This document shows positions 35,740 through 45,974 of a DNA stretch of 64,000 nt, one piece after another. How positions within the stretch are numbered: the stretch's first letter is position 1; every line of letters starts with the position of its first letter. Source of the DNA: Paulinella micropora (taxonomy: Eukaryota > Cercozoa > Imbricatea > Euglyphida > Paulinellidae); assembly GCA_019918135.1 (NCBI GenBank), contig WBZZ01001092.1:23501-87500 (forward strand). Direction: 5' to 3'. Made by a program: the position numbers and the translations under genes. Under the pieces are notes generated by a model. It ran no database searches, was not told the DNA's origin, and was given only the letters and a program-made list of their open reading frames with translations.

Positions 35740-36204
35740 TTAAGGATACACGCTGGGAACTACAAAACGTTCGTGTTCATCTAGTTCAGCGGTGTCATTC
35801 AATGGCTTAGGGCAAGCAAGACCGACGCATAAAACATCTTCGACAGGTATCAACTCACTAGCTGGAAGAGTCTCTTCGTTTCCGTCCAGCACAGTGAGAT
35901 GCTTGCCAAGTACAGCATTAATTAAAACTGGATACTTGACTACTCGCAAAAAACGCATTGCAATTTGATTGTGCTCATCACGAGGAACTCGAGCGGTGAA
36001 AAAAGGCTGTACACCACTATCTACTCGGCACCACTGACCGCTTTTCAAGTAAACAAAACAGGATGAACAGTCCCTATTTGCCCGGCCCTTGAGTCCATCC
36101 GCACAGGTAAATCGTCTGCTCTGCAGCACAAGCTGCACAAAATCCTGGCAGTCAGAACTAATATCTTCATCTTTGACATCCAGATGTTTTCCGTCTTTTG
36201 CCGC
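35740..36204 (-). CDS. CACTA-B minus-strand ORF, terminal exon
   Basis: Reading left from an acceptor (CATAG|GCGGC at 36204), one frame of about 154 codons ends with TAA at 35740. It includes a CX2C-like pair (NRDCSSCFVYLKSGQWCRVD), a segment LINAVLGKHLTVLD and a tail ending DEHERFVVPSVYP. No named domain is certain. Its place, the minus-strand terminal exon inside the left subterminal array, matches that of the tnp2-like transposase in element A, so it may be the transposase C-terminus. An upstream donor-like GTAAAG is near 36357, but the preceding exon is unclear. Confidence 0.5.
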   Translation of the reverse strand, partial: AAKDGKHLDVKDEDISSDCQDFVQLVLQSRRFTCADGLKGRANRDCSSCFVYLKSGQWCRVDSGVQPFFTARVPRDEHNQIAMRFLRVVKYPVLINAVLGKHLTVLDGNEETLPASELIPVEDVLCVGLACPKPLNDTAELDEHERFVVPSVYP

Positions 36205-36439
36205 CTATGGAGTACAATGATCATGATCAGATCCTTGCAGTATACTGTGCATGGCGCTACACGATCAAGCTGTACAACAAGGGAAATTCTTGCATGTTTG
36301 AGTTCACATGTTAAGGCAAATTCATTTGGGCTCGAGGTAGCATCGACAGGAAAAGTACTTTACCTAGCAGCATCTCTCTCATCCTGCGTAGCCAGACGAA
36401 AAGCACCGATTCCCCAACATTTTTATTTATCATCCAAGA

Positions 36440-36730
36440 TTTCTTCGTAAAAAGTAAAATATCGACTACAAGATTATACTCAATTTTTAAGATAAATCTA
36501 TTTTGACCAGATTTAGACTTGACGCCGACATATTATACCGGAATTTGAGATAAAAACTTGTATTCCGAGATATTGGTCTCGATTCGGGAAATAATCTTGA
36601 ATTTGGATTTTATGTTGTTATTTAATATTCTCAAGATATTGTGTTAACCACGAGATAAATACTTGGCGTCCAAGATAAAATTCCGATTTCCATGAAAACT
36701 CGGAATCCGAAATATCGGAATTTTTCTGGT
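36440..36730. repeat. Internal CGAGAT-type word cluster
   Basis: Degenerate words such as GAGATAAAAACTTG and CCGAGATATTGGTCTCGATT in both orientations, lying between the minus-strand ORF and the central part of element B. Confidence 0.75.
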
Positions 36731-36734
36731 GGCA

Positions 36735-37330
36735 GGATTCTGGCGGCGAAACTTTGCGCAATTCCCCTGCAAAAACGGCTGGTCCGTTCTGGCCGGGAAA
36801 AGTTACATTCGACGTTTCAGGCCAGGCGCTATCAGAATCGGCAATAAAAAAATTTCAGGTGGGCGGTGGCATCGGGAAGAAAAATGGCACTGTTCAAAAA
36901 AAACCAGGAAGTGCAAAGTTCCGGCTTTTTGACCATGTGCTTTGGGTTCAGTTTCAAGCGACCCCAAAATTCTCAACAGCTCCATTTTGCAGTATGGAAG
37001 GTGGGTTTCTCTTTACCTCCTTTTGCTACTGGAATGCATTCAACAATTTGCTCCTGAATCACTTCTGTCCAAATTGTTGGCTTGTTGCTGCTGTTGTTGT
37101 AAGTTTTTTTTCAGGCGTTTTGGTCGGATTTTTGTGTTTCTTTTTTCTGCAGAACCGAGGGTACGAAGATGGTGTGCGTGCGGGGTGGTACTTGGGGGAA
37201 AGCATCGTATGAGATGACTTGCCGCCGAAGACGCGTACTTCCCCCCCCCCCCCCCCCTTCCCCCCTCTACCTATCTATCTATCTCTGGATTGCATTTCAC
37301 CTTTGTGTGCTTGACAGCGCTTCTGCTATG
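36735..37330 (+). other. Possible coding remnant inside CACTA-B
   Basis: Overlapping open frames (for example one beginning MRNSPAKTAGPFWPGKVTFD, 152 codons from 36754, and a second in the +2 frame) have ordinary amino-acid composition but disagree on frame and have no recognised domain or clear splice sites. It may be a decayed exon of the plus-strand gene. A C tract lies at 37242-37258. Confidence 0.25.
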
Positions 37331-37344
37331 AAGGACTGCAAGTC

Positions 37345-37915
37345 TCTCTAATCTCTCTCTCTCTCTCGCTCTCTCTATCTCTCGCTCTCTCTCTCTATCC
37401 TCTCTTTCTCTCCCTCTCTTCTCTGTTTCTTCTCTCTTCTCTCTTCTCTCTCTTCTCTCTCTTCTCTCTCTTCTCTCTCTCTCTCTCTCTTCTCTCTCTT
37501 CTCTCTCTTCTCTCTCTGCTGTCTCTTCTCTCTCTTCTCTCTCTTCTCTCTCTTCTCTCTGTCCTCTCTCTTCTCTTTCTTCTCTCTCTTCTCTCTCTTC
37601 TCTCTCTTGAAGTTCTCCCTCTTCTCTCTCTTGAAAGGAGGGCAAGGAGGATGGTCTGGCAGCCCTGTGCCTCCTCACTGTTGCACCACCGGATTGTTGG
37701 TACCGGGGCCGCCGTACGCACCAAATTCGAAGTCGAGGGGAGTGCAGGTCCCCTTTCACATGGTAATGGCAGAGGTATCGGAAATGCGCATCTCAAAGGA
37801 GGTCTGCCTGCCTCTCTCTGTGTCTCTCTCTCTGTCTCTCTGTGTGTCTCTCTCTCTCTCTGTCTCTCTGTGTGTCTCTCTCTCTCTCTGTGTCTCTCTC
37901 TCCCTATCTTGTATG
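37345..37915. repeat. (TC)n/(TTCTCTC)n tracts
   Basis: Pyrimidine simple sequence at 37345-37615 and TCTG-type at 37810-37905, separated by about 190 bp with no supported exon. The Arg/Glu-rich minus-strand ORFs here are artefacts. Confidence 0.85.
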
Positions 37916-38080
37916 TTGTGATTTTATCTCGTGTGTCATATTTTTATCTCGTACGCCTTGCTTTTTCTCATATGTCAAGATTTTATCTCGTGCGCCTGGG
38001 CTGCGATGAGTGCCGCGATTTTATTTCGTATGCTGTGATTTTATCTCGTACGCCATGTTTTTTATCTCGTATGCCGGGAT
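37916..38080. repeat. Word array GATTTTATCTCGTnnGCC upstream of ORF
   Basis: Seven to eight copies of a ~20-bp unit (GATTTTATCTCGTATGCC and variants), all in the same orientation, directly before the plus-strand ORF of element B. Confidence 0.8.
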
Positions 38081-38104
38081 TTTAGCTTGTGCGCCTTGGG
38101 TAGA

Positions 38105-38527
38105 ATGTTTTTTTTGAAAAAGGTAGACGGTTGGCCTAATTCATATTTTGTTGAATATGTCAAGCCTTGCTCCACTTTGGAGGAAGGCTTCACATATCCA
38201 ACATCACATGAAGTTCAGTTTTTAGGAAACCTTGCCTTCGCAGACGGGCATGTACCCAAAGAACCACCTATTCTACACTTAGCATATACTTCTAATGTAG
38301 ATTTTAGGAAAGGAAAACCTCGTATTTTATTTACGAAAAGCCATGAGAGTTCAAATCCGTATACAGCTGTCATTCACTCTAGTTTTTTAACAGATAGTAT
38401 AGAGGTTTTCAGTGATGGTTCACTTCTTCTCTTTTTCCCCGGAAGTAGCAGGCGCTTGAGAGAGTCGAGCTGGGCGCAAGTGCAACAGTATCTTAGGGTA
38501 TCTGATCGATTTATAAGTTCCACATAA
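38105..38527 (+). CDS. CACTA-B accessory ORF
   Basis: ATG at 38105 (open slightly further upstream, after a GGGTAG acceptor-like site) to TAA at 38525, about 140 codons. No named family. The C-terminal half has PRILFTKSHESSNPYTAV, EVFSDGSLLLF and RRLRESSWAQVQ, matching in order the PLLLFT, EVFYDGLLHL and RLTQESWDRV motifs of the ORF at 26598-27362. Two otherwise different CACTA families thus share this protein, which suggests a conserved transposition function such as subterminal-repeat binding (inference). Confidence 0.6.
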   Translation: MFFLKKVDGWPNSYFVEYVKPCSTLEEGFTYPTSHEVQFLGNLAFADGHVPKEPPILHLAYTSNVDFRKGKPRILFTKSHESSNPYTAVIHSSFLTDSIEVFSDGSLLLFFPGSSRRLRESSWAQVQQYLRVSDRFISST

Positions 38528-38639
38528 ATTAAGTATTAATAACTGATTTAATGCAACTGACAAATTAAAGGAAACGTGATCATGAGCAGACGAAATTCGT
38601 GTTAACAGTACTTTAATAAAAGCATACGATTTTAATACG

Positions 38640-39195
38640 AACTTCAAGATTATATCTGGAAAGCTAAGATTTTATGCCGGATGTTTAGATTAAATCTCGG
38701 CAAACTACATAAAATCTTGTAAAACAAGATAATATTAAAACCAACATATTATACCGGAACTTTAGATAAAAACTTGTAATCCGAGATATTGATCACTATT
38801 CGTGAAATAATCTTGAATCGGGATATTATGTCAACCACGGGATAAATACTTGACGTCCAAGACATAGTATACCCAAATTTAAGATAAAAACTCGTAATCC
38901 GAGATTGTGATCTCGATTCGCGAAATAATCTTGAATCGGGATTTTGTGTTGTTGTCAAGATATTATGTGGAACACGGGATAAATATTTGACTTCCGAGAT
39001 AAAATCCCGACTGCCTTGAAAACGCGGATTCCGAGATCGAAATCGCGTTAAACGCAATTTTATTGCGTTTAACGCGATAAAATGCAAAGGTCCGTATTTT
39101 TTACCTCGGATTTCCGATATATTAATGCGTATAACGCAATTTTTCGGGCATTTCCGTCTTTTACTGAGGGTTTACGAGATTTTACCCCGTTCCTG
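38640..39195. repeat. Right subterminal array of CGAGAT-type words
   Basis: Dense direct and inverted copies, including a GCGTTAAACGCAATTTTATT block near 39045, up to the right terminus at 39217. About 190 bp of it is the inverted counterpart of 35245-35530. Confidence 0.85.
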
Positions 39196-39217
39196 GATTT
39201 TTTTTGAAGCCATAGTG

Positions 39218-39783
39218 CCCCGTCCCTCCCTTTTTCTCTTCCTCCTCCCTTCTCTCTCCCCCCCTCCCCCCCCCCCCCCCGCACCCCCCTCTCTCCCCTT
39301 CCCTAGCTTCCTCCCCGCCCCCCCTGTTCATGGCGATGGCAAAAGCCAGCAATTCAGGCTGCAAAAGCACCGGCAATGTTGGTACTGTGGTGCTACCACA
39401 CAGAAAGGTAGACAGTGGCGGCGTGTGCGGGGGTCCTTGTAAGCTCAGCGTCCAAACCTGAGCTTATTGAAACCCGGCCCCTTTTAGCTCACCGTAAACT
39501 AAACTCGGCCCGTTTTAGCTCATGGATTCTTCAGTGGAGGGGGGGGGGGGCGCCAAGAAAGTGCGAAAAAGATTTTTTTATTAAAGCTCGACGGTCTTAC
39601 ACTTTAGCACTGAGAATTAGGAGGGAGAGAGGGAAGGGGCAGGAGAGGGGGAAACACGATCTGTCTTTGCCCCCCATCTGAGAACGGGGAGCGGGAGAGG
39701 GGGGGGGGGGGGGGGGGGGGGTTGGGGGGGGGGGGGGGGGGTTGGGGGGGAGCCAAGAAAGTACAAAAAAAAATGTAAACAAG
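39218..39783. repeat. C-rich and G-rich repeat before the DDE gene
   Basis: Pyrimidine-rich sequence with a C tract (39259-39280), about 200 bp without supported exon, then the same G-rich repeat as at 29.4-34.0 kb (AAGATTTTTTTATTAAAGCT at 39567) with G runs to 39749. The repeat ends within a few bases of the next coding segment. Confidence 0.8.
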
Positions 39784-41434
39784 TTGCATCGAGAAGCCCG
39801 GGTAGCCAGCATGATTCGAAAGAAGGGTGCCCCTGTCGACCAACATTCCACTGTGATTTCAACGGACATGAAACCTCCCTTCAAAGTTCCTTCTTGCCGC
39901 CGCAGAGCAAAAGACTTCAAGGGGAAAATGGTCTTCAGGCTATGTCTTGGCATGACTACCTGTTACACGACCGACACTCATTTCGTTTTTGCGTATCTCG
40001 AAGGCGCAGTGGAGCATAACGTGAACAGCAATATCACTATGCTGGCTTCGATTCTGCATTGGGAGCTGTGGGATCGACGCACTATGGCAGCATGGAAGCT
40101 GTATTTAGAATGGGATGGAGCAGGCGACAACACAGCGTGGGCCATGCTTGCAATTGGCTTTGCCTCTGATGTTGTTGACAGAGATGTCAGGGGAGAAGTC
40201 CAGACTCATCGAAAGCCTCCAGAGCACGGTCACGACGGCGACGACCAAGACTTCAGGGTGATGGACATTGGTTTGAAAAGCTCGTTCTTCGTTACCAACA
40301 TCGCCCAAGCTCTATTCAAGGCCATGTTGGCCTTCAAAACCAAGCGAGATCGCTACGTGCTGTTGATCTCGGGTGCAACTACGACTGGCAAACTCATTAC
40401 AGTCCCTGCATGAACAAACACATCAAGCACTACAACACGCCGTTGGCATACCGAATCAAGAAGCTAGAGCCGGGAGCGCTTCCGACTGCGGAGATCAGGA
40501 CATGGGGGGACGCCCAAAAGGAGTGGCACGGGGAGCACGACAACGTGAAAGGGGCGCCACTTCAACTGTTCGTCAAGCGTCCAGGTCAATTTATCTATCA
40601 TTTCTTTTCTTTTGCTGTGTTGTTCATAGACAACGTTAATATTACCGTAACATACTACTTCTCCTTATTCTCTGTGTGTTTTTTTCTTTCGGAGACTGAC
40701 CTTCCACTGAAGCTCCCTGTCGGCCACTTTGTCAATCCCCAGCTCAAAAAAGATATTCGGTATCTGGCATCCAAATACTGTGGTGAGGATGAAAAAGCAT
40801 GGATCGAGGAGATGCTTGCGGGTAAGAATCTCACCAGAATCGAATTCGGCGGTGAATACATGGACGGTGGATTGCCCGCCGTCCAGCCCACATGTCCTGC
40901 ACTGACGCAAAGGGGACGGAGTGGAGAGTAGAGCTTCGCATCATCGACGAACTGCCTACCAACTTTTGGGAGTTGCCGCCCAATCGTAAGGAAAAGATGG
41001 AAGGTCCCACGTGGCTGACACCGGAAGAGTTAATGTCGTTACCGCGAACTTACTTTTGCAACGACAGAGAGGCCCCTGCACATCCAAAGTGGGTTGGCGC
41101 GAGGGAGCTCACTGCAGAGGAGAAGTTCGCACAGGATGTGGCTTTCAACTTTGCCTCAGCACCGTGGCGTAAGGTGTCGCTACTTCTTAGCGAAGCAGCC
41201 GACAAAGAAGCCTTTGCGGCGAGCCAAATTTTGATAAAGGAGCTCAAGTATTGGCTTCGAATGCATGGTGTATCCACCCAAGACGGAGATCGCAAACAAT
41301 TCAAAAAGGCTCAGCTTATCGACGTGGCATGGAGCCATTTTCAGGTTTGTGATTGCGGCTTCCAGGATGAGCTCTCTGCTGATGCTGCAGCTCCAGCACC
41401 TCAGCATGCTTCGGATTCGGACGGAGATGGTTGA
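39784..41434 (+). pseudogene. DUF7869-like DDE transposase gene with frame breaks
   Basis: The first segment (39784 to about 40370) has STDMKPPFKVPSCRRRAKDF, then YLEGAVEHNVNSNITML, KLYLEWDGAGDNTAW and PPEHGHDGDDQDF. This is the order of the transposase-like DUF7869 domain (D-M at the start, a D/N pair, then GHxHxDxDQ). The next segment, one frame over, has CNYDWQTHYSPCMNKHIKHY and an RTWGD block ending at a donor near 40583. An intron (about 40584-40697) leads to TDLPLKLPVGHFVNPQ. A further shift near 40880 leads to ELRIIDELPTNFWELPP and on to TGA 41432. The candidate catalytic acids are present, but the frame breaks at about 40370 and 40880 mean it is inactive or mis-assembled. Confidence 0.6.
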
Positions 41435-41502
41435 TTTTCATTTCTCATAGTTAGTATAATTGTATGTTCTGCTATGTATCATAGCTGCGTGATGATTGCT
41501 TT

Positions 41503-41914
41503 GTGTTGGTAGTAGCTGGGGTAGCGAATGGGATTGGTAGTGGCGCTCGCGGTCGTCGAGCAGCGCGGGGACGTCGCCGCAAACGCAGGGCTGCTAATGC
41601 GCAAACGGGACGAGGAGTCTATCGCAAGCGCGCACGTGAACCGCGCGAATCAGAGGCAGAGCCATCGCGGCGCAGGCGCCGTCGAGTTCCTGGCCCGGAA
41701 CCGTGGGAATGCCCCATCTGCCAAGATAAGAACCAAGAGGGAGGCGACAGGTGAGGCCTCTGCTCGTGGGATGACCAATCAACGAGCGACCAATCAACGA
41801 GCTCAGATTCGGATCTGCCGCTCCTGTAGAAGTCCTCCGATCTACAAACGTGGAAGTTTTTTTGTACATCCACCTGCAATCGTGCGTCTGGATACGTTTC
41901 GTGTGTTTATTTAG
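41503..41914 (+). CDS. Arg-rich, zinc-finger-like fragment
   Basis: A strongly basic stretch (GRRAARGRRRKRRAANAQ) leads into PWECPICQDKNQEGGDR in one frame, which stops beside a GTGAGG donor. A second segment from about 41809 encodes ICRSCRSPPIYKR. Together they suggest C-x2-C pairs of a RING or zinc-ribbon type split by a short intron (about 41751-41808). It follows the DDE gene by 70 bp on the same strand and may belong to the same element. Function unknown. Confidence 0.35.
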
Positions 41915-41919
41915 GTATC

Positions 41920-43230
41920 TGAGGAGGCGCTTAGGTCATCGTCCACTTTTTCGTTTGATTTGAAATTGATCTGGTTGTAGAGCACATAAGGGAGCTCAGT
42001 TCATAATCTTTAAATTAGTCAGTATTATAGAAAAGCATTTGATTGCATCTGTTTTGTATGAACCTAGTTGCTGTGACGTCCTCTCTGACAATCCTGTTAT
42101 TCCTCCCACCCACCCACCCACACTCCACCCCCTTCATCTCTCACCCTTCTAAAAGCATCTTTCTAAGGAAATTAAATAATAATATAATAATGATATGGTA
42201 ATAGCAGCAGTAATAATCATAAAGCTAATAAGAACAGGTGCATCACATCTGACTACATCGATTCCCACCTCCGCCCCTACCCCCCCTCCCCTCCGACACG
42301 TCCCCTACCTCAAAAAAACTAAGTCCGCAAGCTAATTTGTGAGTAGAAGTAAGGAAAATAAAGTGAAATAATGCTATAATGATAAATAAAGCTGGTTTCC
42401 TTTGTTATTGCAACGGCACGCTGTTATATTCTGAATGCCGACACCAAAAAAACATAGAAAAATCGTCGTAAAACGTGGTTTCGGACCGGTCGAAAATCAG
42501 TCTTTTTTTTGAAGTTAAAGTGATTTAATAGTAATAAAACACTTCTTATTATCATTTATATGCTTTCTACAAACAGTGGAAGCAATATAAATAAGCTCCT
42601 GTTAGTTTGGGAGAAGTTGACATAATGTCTTGAAAAATTTCGGAAAAAGTGACCCCCCCCTAGTTAGCCATTTTCTTTGTTGTACCAGATATATATAACT
42701 TCCAACTAACGTGTATCCAACAAACCAACAAACCAATATCACCCCCCGACTGTCGTGAAACCACCCTTTCACACAGAAGGCTGCCCACACGTGTTCGGCC
42801 AGTCGTGCTCGGCCACCTGTCTTTCCCCTTTTGACGGTTCCGGTCTTCAGATTCGGTTCCCTCTCAATCGGGGGTCAAGCGTCGTACTGATTGCAAGAAC
42901 ACTTGTGATACAGTAGTTGTCCGGAGCCAACACGTGGACGCATATTATGAGGCCTGTCAAAAGTCATTATCGGCTTACGAATACTTATTAAAAACCCCCC
43001 ATAGGTTATGCATAATTGAGTAAATTTATTAGTTCCGTAATGAGTTATTAGTTCCCCCGGTTAGTTAGGCCGGGAGCCTGCACAGCGTGGTGAAGCAAAT
43101 CATATATTATAGTAGATTAGGTAAAATTGATAGCGAATTATGGGTATGGCTAGTGATATAGGCAGATACTGGCTCCATCGATGCGATCACCATGAGTCTG
43201 AAGCTTGTGGAAAATGCTGCCGTATGTATC
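41920..43230. other. Non-coding stretch
   Basis: Low-complexity C-rich segments (42100-42140, 42265-42310) and AT-rich sequence. No exon-like segment or long inverted repeat is noticed. It separates the plus-strand DDE gene from the minus-strand reverse transcriptase. Confidence 0.55.
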
Positions 43231-43231
43231 G

Positions 43232-44794
43232 CTATTGCTCGGCAAATGTCAGCGTCTGCCGCAGGTGCATCGGTAGGTGAGCAAAGGTGCGGATGACGAT
43301 GGCGAGGTTGCTCCATTCTCCAGGGCAGAGATAATGCACACGGTCCAGGGCGGCCTTCCATATAGAGCGAGGGTAGGGTATTTCAACCATGAGTTGAAGT
43401 GTGGCTGAGAGGAGATCTTCAGAGTTTGTTTGGCGTGCAAAGTTAGCCAGCATTCCAACAAGAGTAGCATGGATTACAGAGCGGTGAATATAAGGTGAGT
43501 ATGGTGGGAGGCGCGGTATGGGCTGCCGATTTTGGGTCATCATATCCGTCCAGTTCTTGAAGAGGGGTCTGATGTTGAAGCCTAGTGTTGGGTCTTGGTA
43601 TAACCGTATCGATGTTCCCGCAAAGTTAGCCACGAAGGTGTTGTCGGTTGGCTCCAGTTTGTCTTCTTCAAGTTCCAGGCCGCCAGTGTAGGCGTGGGGT
43701 TGTGATGGTGATTCGGTAGTTGCGCCAGAGTTACGGATCGCTTGTAATATTTTATGGACTTCAGCCGATTCAAGTTCATCATCCCAGTTTGCTAGAATGA
43801 GTAGGAGGAGATCGTCAATTTGGCGTATTCCATAGAAGTGTTTGGTCAGCGATGGCTTGAGTAGCGTTCGGATTAAGACAGCCTCATCACACATGCACTT
43901 CATTTGCGCGAGGGGTGAAGATAAATATCCACCAATCGGGCATCCATCCTTTTGGACGAAGATAGCATCTCCCAGGGTAAAGTAAAAGTGGACAAAATCA
44001 ACGGAGACGATATTGGTTATGTCATCAAAGGTGAATGCAATATAGTCTTGCGGGTCATAGCTTCGGCTCCATCCGATATCATACTTGCCAGTTTGTGTGC
44101 GAGTTTTGGAGATCCATACTATCGGTTTCCAGTTGCGCGTTCTTGGAGGTTGGAAAGTGATGTGGGCAAGGGCGAAACGTAGAGATTGTATCGTGCTGGA
44201 CTGGGCTAGCCAGGTGAACATTTGCTTAACGTCAAACTGGAAGGCTCTTATAGTACGTTGCGATGTGCTTGTTGCATTGATATTGGAAAAAGTGCGGTAT
44301 GCACGGTCTAGATGAGGCCGGATTTCATCAAGTCTATTTAGGTTGAAGGTTCGCACTCGATACGAGAGCTCTATAGTGAGAAAGCTTAGGATTTCTGCAA
44401 CTCGTCGTAGGATAGATCGCCACGGGGATCGGGCATGATTGCAGATTAGTCTGGTCTTGTTGGTAGAGTCTTTGTTTTTTGGCAGTAGAGTAGTAGAGTG
44501 AATTGTCGCCTTACGGGTCCGAAGGGATCCAAAGCGTTGAAGATTGTGTTTTATGAAGTCAGTGCGGTAGGCATGTAGGAGGTCAGTATGATCAGCTGGG
44601 ACTAGAAGGAAGGAAGGCGCCTTGATTACTTCTTTTTGTATGCGTTCCCAGGTTAGGACCGGGCATTCAACCCACAGTTGATTATTGTTTTTGTCAAGGG
44701 TTTGGACGACCATTCGGGAGAGGCATATTTTCACTTCCAGGACATCTTTGGCAGATACTGAGTTCGGGGGTAGTTCCGGGCAGGTTTCACTCAA
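43232..44794 (-). pseudogene. Reverse transcriptase of a retroelement (RT domain)
   Basis: A 520-codon open frame with the RT motif order: LPKNKDSTNKTRLICNH (residues ~104-120, fingers motifs 1/2), AFQFDVKQMF (motif A, Asp188), QKDGCPIGGYLSS (motif B, ~281-293) and GIRQIDDLLLLI (motif C, Asp327/Asp328). The catalytic aspartates are therefore present. No endonuclease, RNase H or integrase motif is seen in the frame. The YFTLGD...GCPIGGYLS wording resembles RTs annotated as hypothetical proteins in algal genomes, and I cannot assign a named clade. The first codon is TTG, inside the end of the upstream frame, so this is a continuation by frameshift rather than a separate gene. Confidence 0.8.
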
Positions 44795-45474
44795 GTTCTT
44801 GTAGATGTCAATAAGGCGACCAAGTAGGCGTTTGTTGCGAGAGGTAACTTTTCAGCCATGGCAAAGAGTAGGTTGGTCCGAGTTTTACAGTCGAGTTGAT
44901 CCGAGTTTGACGTACGTCGCTTAGAGTCAGGTTCACGTTCAAAGTCGATCGTGGGGAGACGTAGGGCTAGTTGTATACGTTTTATAAAGGCAATGGTAGA
45001 GCTTAGGAGTGATTTGAGAATGAATCCAGGCGTGGGGTGCGGTATGGTAGCAGCACTGAGTAGGCCAACACGTCCTAAGATTCCTGGCATTGACTCTAGT
45101 CGGAAGGAGGCATGCGATACCAGGATGCTTTTGTTCCAAGCACGACAGGTACAGGTCGGCTTCTTCATGGTGTGTGGTTGCAGTTTAAAGGAAGCAAGGT
45201 GTTTCGGGGCATTTATAAGACTTGATGCTATAGATGCCGGCTTCTTGTAGCTGACTTTGCAAAGAGAAATGAGGGTATCTCGAATGTTGTGATCGGGGAG
45301 AAAGATTCGCAGAATACGGTCTTGTATAGTCCGAAGAGATATTCTATTTATGCATATTCGATCATTTACCTCCATTGTGTAAGTTTTGTTACACAGGATG
45401 AGGTGATGTCGTTTCCTTATATGATGGGAGAGGACATTGCAGGCATATAGTTTCGTGCGGTGATTCTCGATACT
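44791..45474 (-). pseudogene. RT element, upstream coding part (frame 2)
   Basis: One frame is open from just below TAA 45477-45475 to TGA 44793-44791, which overlaps the RT frame by four bases. It includes LYACNVLSHHIRKRHH, then PTCTCRAWNKSILVSHASFR. Clustered Cys/His suggest a zinc-binding N-terminal region. A one-base slip near 44792 would fuse it to the RT; a programmed frameshift or decay are both possible. Confidence 0.55.
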
Positions 45475-45970
45475 TTAAGCCTGTTGCCAGATTCGCAGAG
45501 CTTGGTAGGCCGTTGCCCGGCGTATGTGTTTAATCCAGCGATAAGGGTGGTATGCGATAAGTTCAACGCGTAGGTCGCTGGTTGATTCAAGAACTGCTCC
45601 GGAGTTGGATAAACGCATTAAACAGTGAGCTCCAGGTTGGGTCAGATAGAGGCGAGCCGCAGTTGAGCGTAATAGTATATATGGTTGTCGAGGTGACAAC
45701 TGAGAGCATTCGTAGATTTTAGTGGTGCCGTAGAAGCGCGTTTATATAGTCACAGTCTTGGAGTCCATAGCAATTGCCATGTTTTCGAAGTTGGAAAAGA
45801 GTATTAGGTTCAAGGTCACAGATCGCAGAGATGGAATGCAGTATCAGCGGGGGGCCTTCTAGTGGAATGGTTTCCCAGTATGTAAGATAGCTGGTGTGTC
45901 GTTGAGCATTTGCAAGGCTTCTGCATTGTTTGCTGCACGGTTTTGGGTAGCGATGGTTGCACACAACCGG
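45475..45970 (-). pseudogene. RT element, N-terminal coding remnants
   Basis: Two further pieces read in line: 45964-45719 with CNHRYPKPCSKQCRSLANAQ (Cys/His-rich), and 45699-45475 ending RIWQQA-stop, in the same frame as the next part downstream. They would extend the RT protein to nearly 900 residues if a TAA (45475) and one frame change were repaired. They are scored as parts of one decayed element. Confidence 0.45.
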
Positions 45971-45974
45971 TAAA

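Larger units (their letters stand above)
34025..39217. mobile_element. CACTA-type DNA transposon B (5.19 kb)
   Basis: The left end CACTATGGCTTC followed by eight A and TCC is matched by its reverse complement ending GAAGCCATAGTG at 39217, a ~23-bp terminal inverted repeat with the CACTA signature. Both ends carry dense copies of a CGAGATTTTATCTCG-type word in both orientations. Inside lie a minus-strand ORF (35740-36204) and a plus-strand ORF (38105-38527) related to the one in element A. It is inserted in a C-rich tract, so the flanking CCC/CCC triplets cannot be used as proof of a target duplication. No full transposase core is visible, so the copy is probably non-autonomous. Confidence 0.82.

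Noticed and set aside
41594-41879. Minus-strand ORFs of ~90 codons opposite the Arg-rich fragment
   Set aside because: The plus strand has the better evidence (C-x2-C pairs and donor/acceptor sites).
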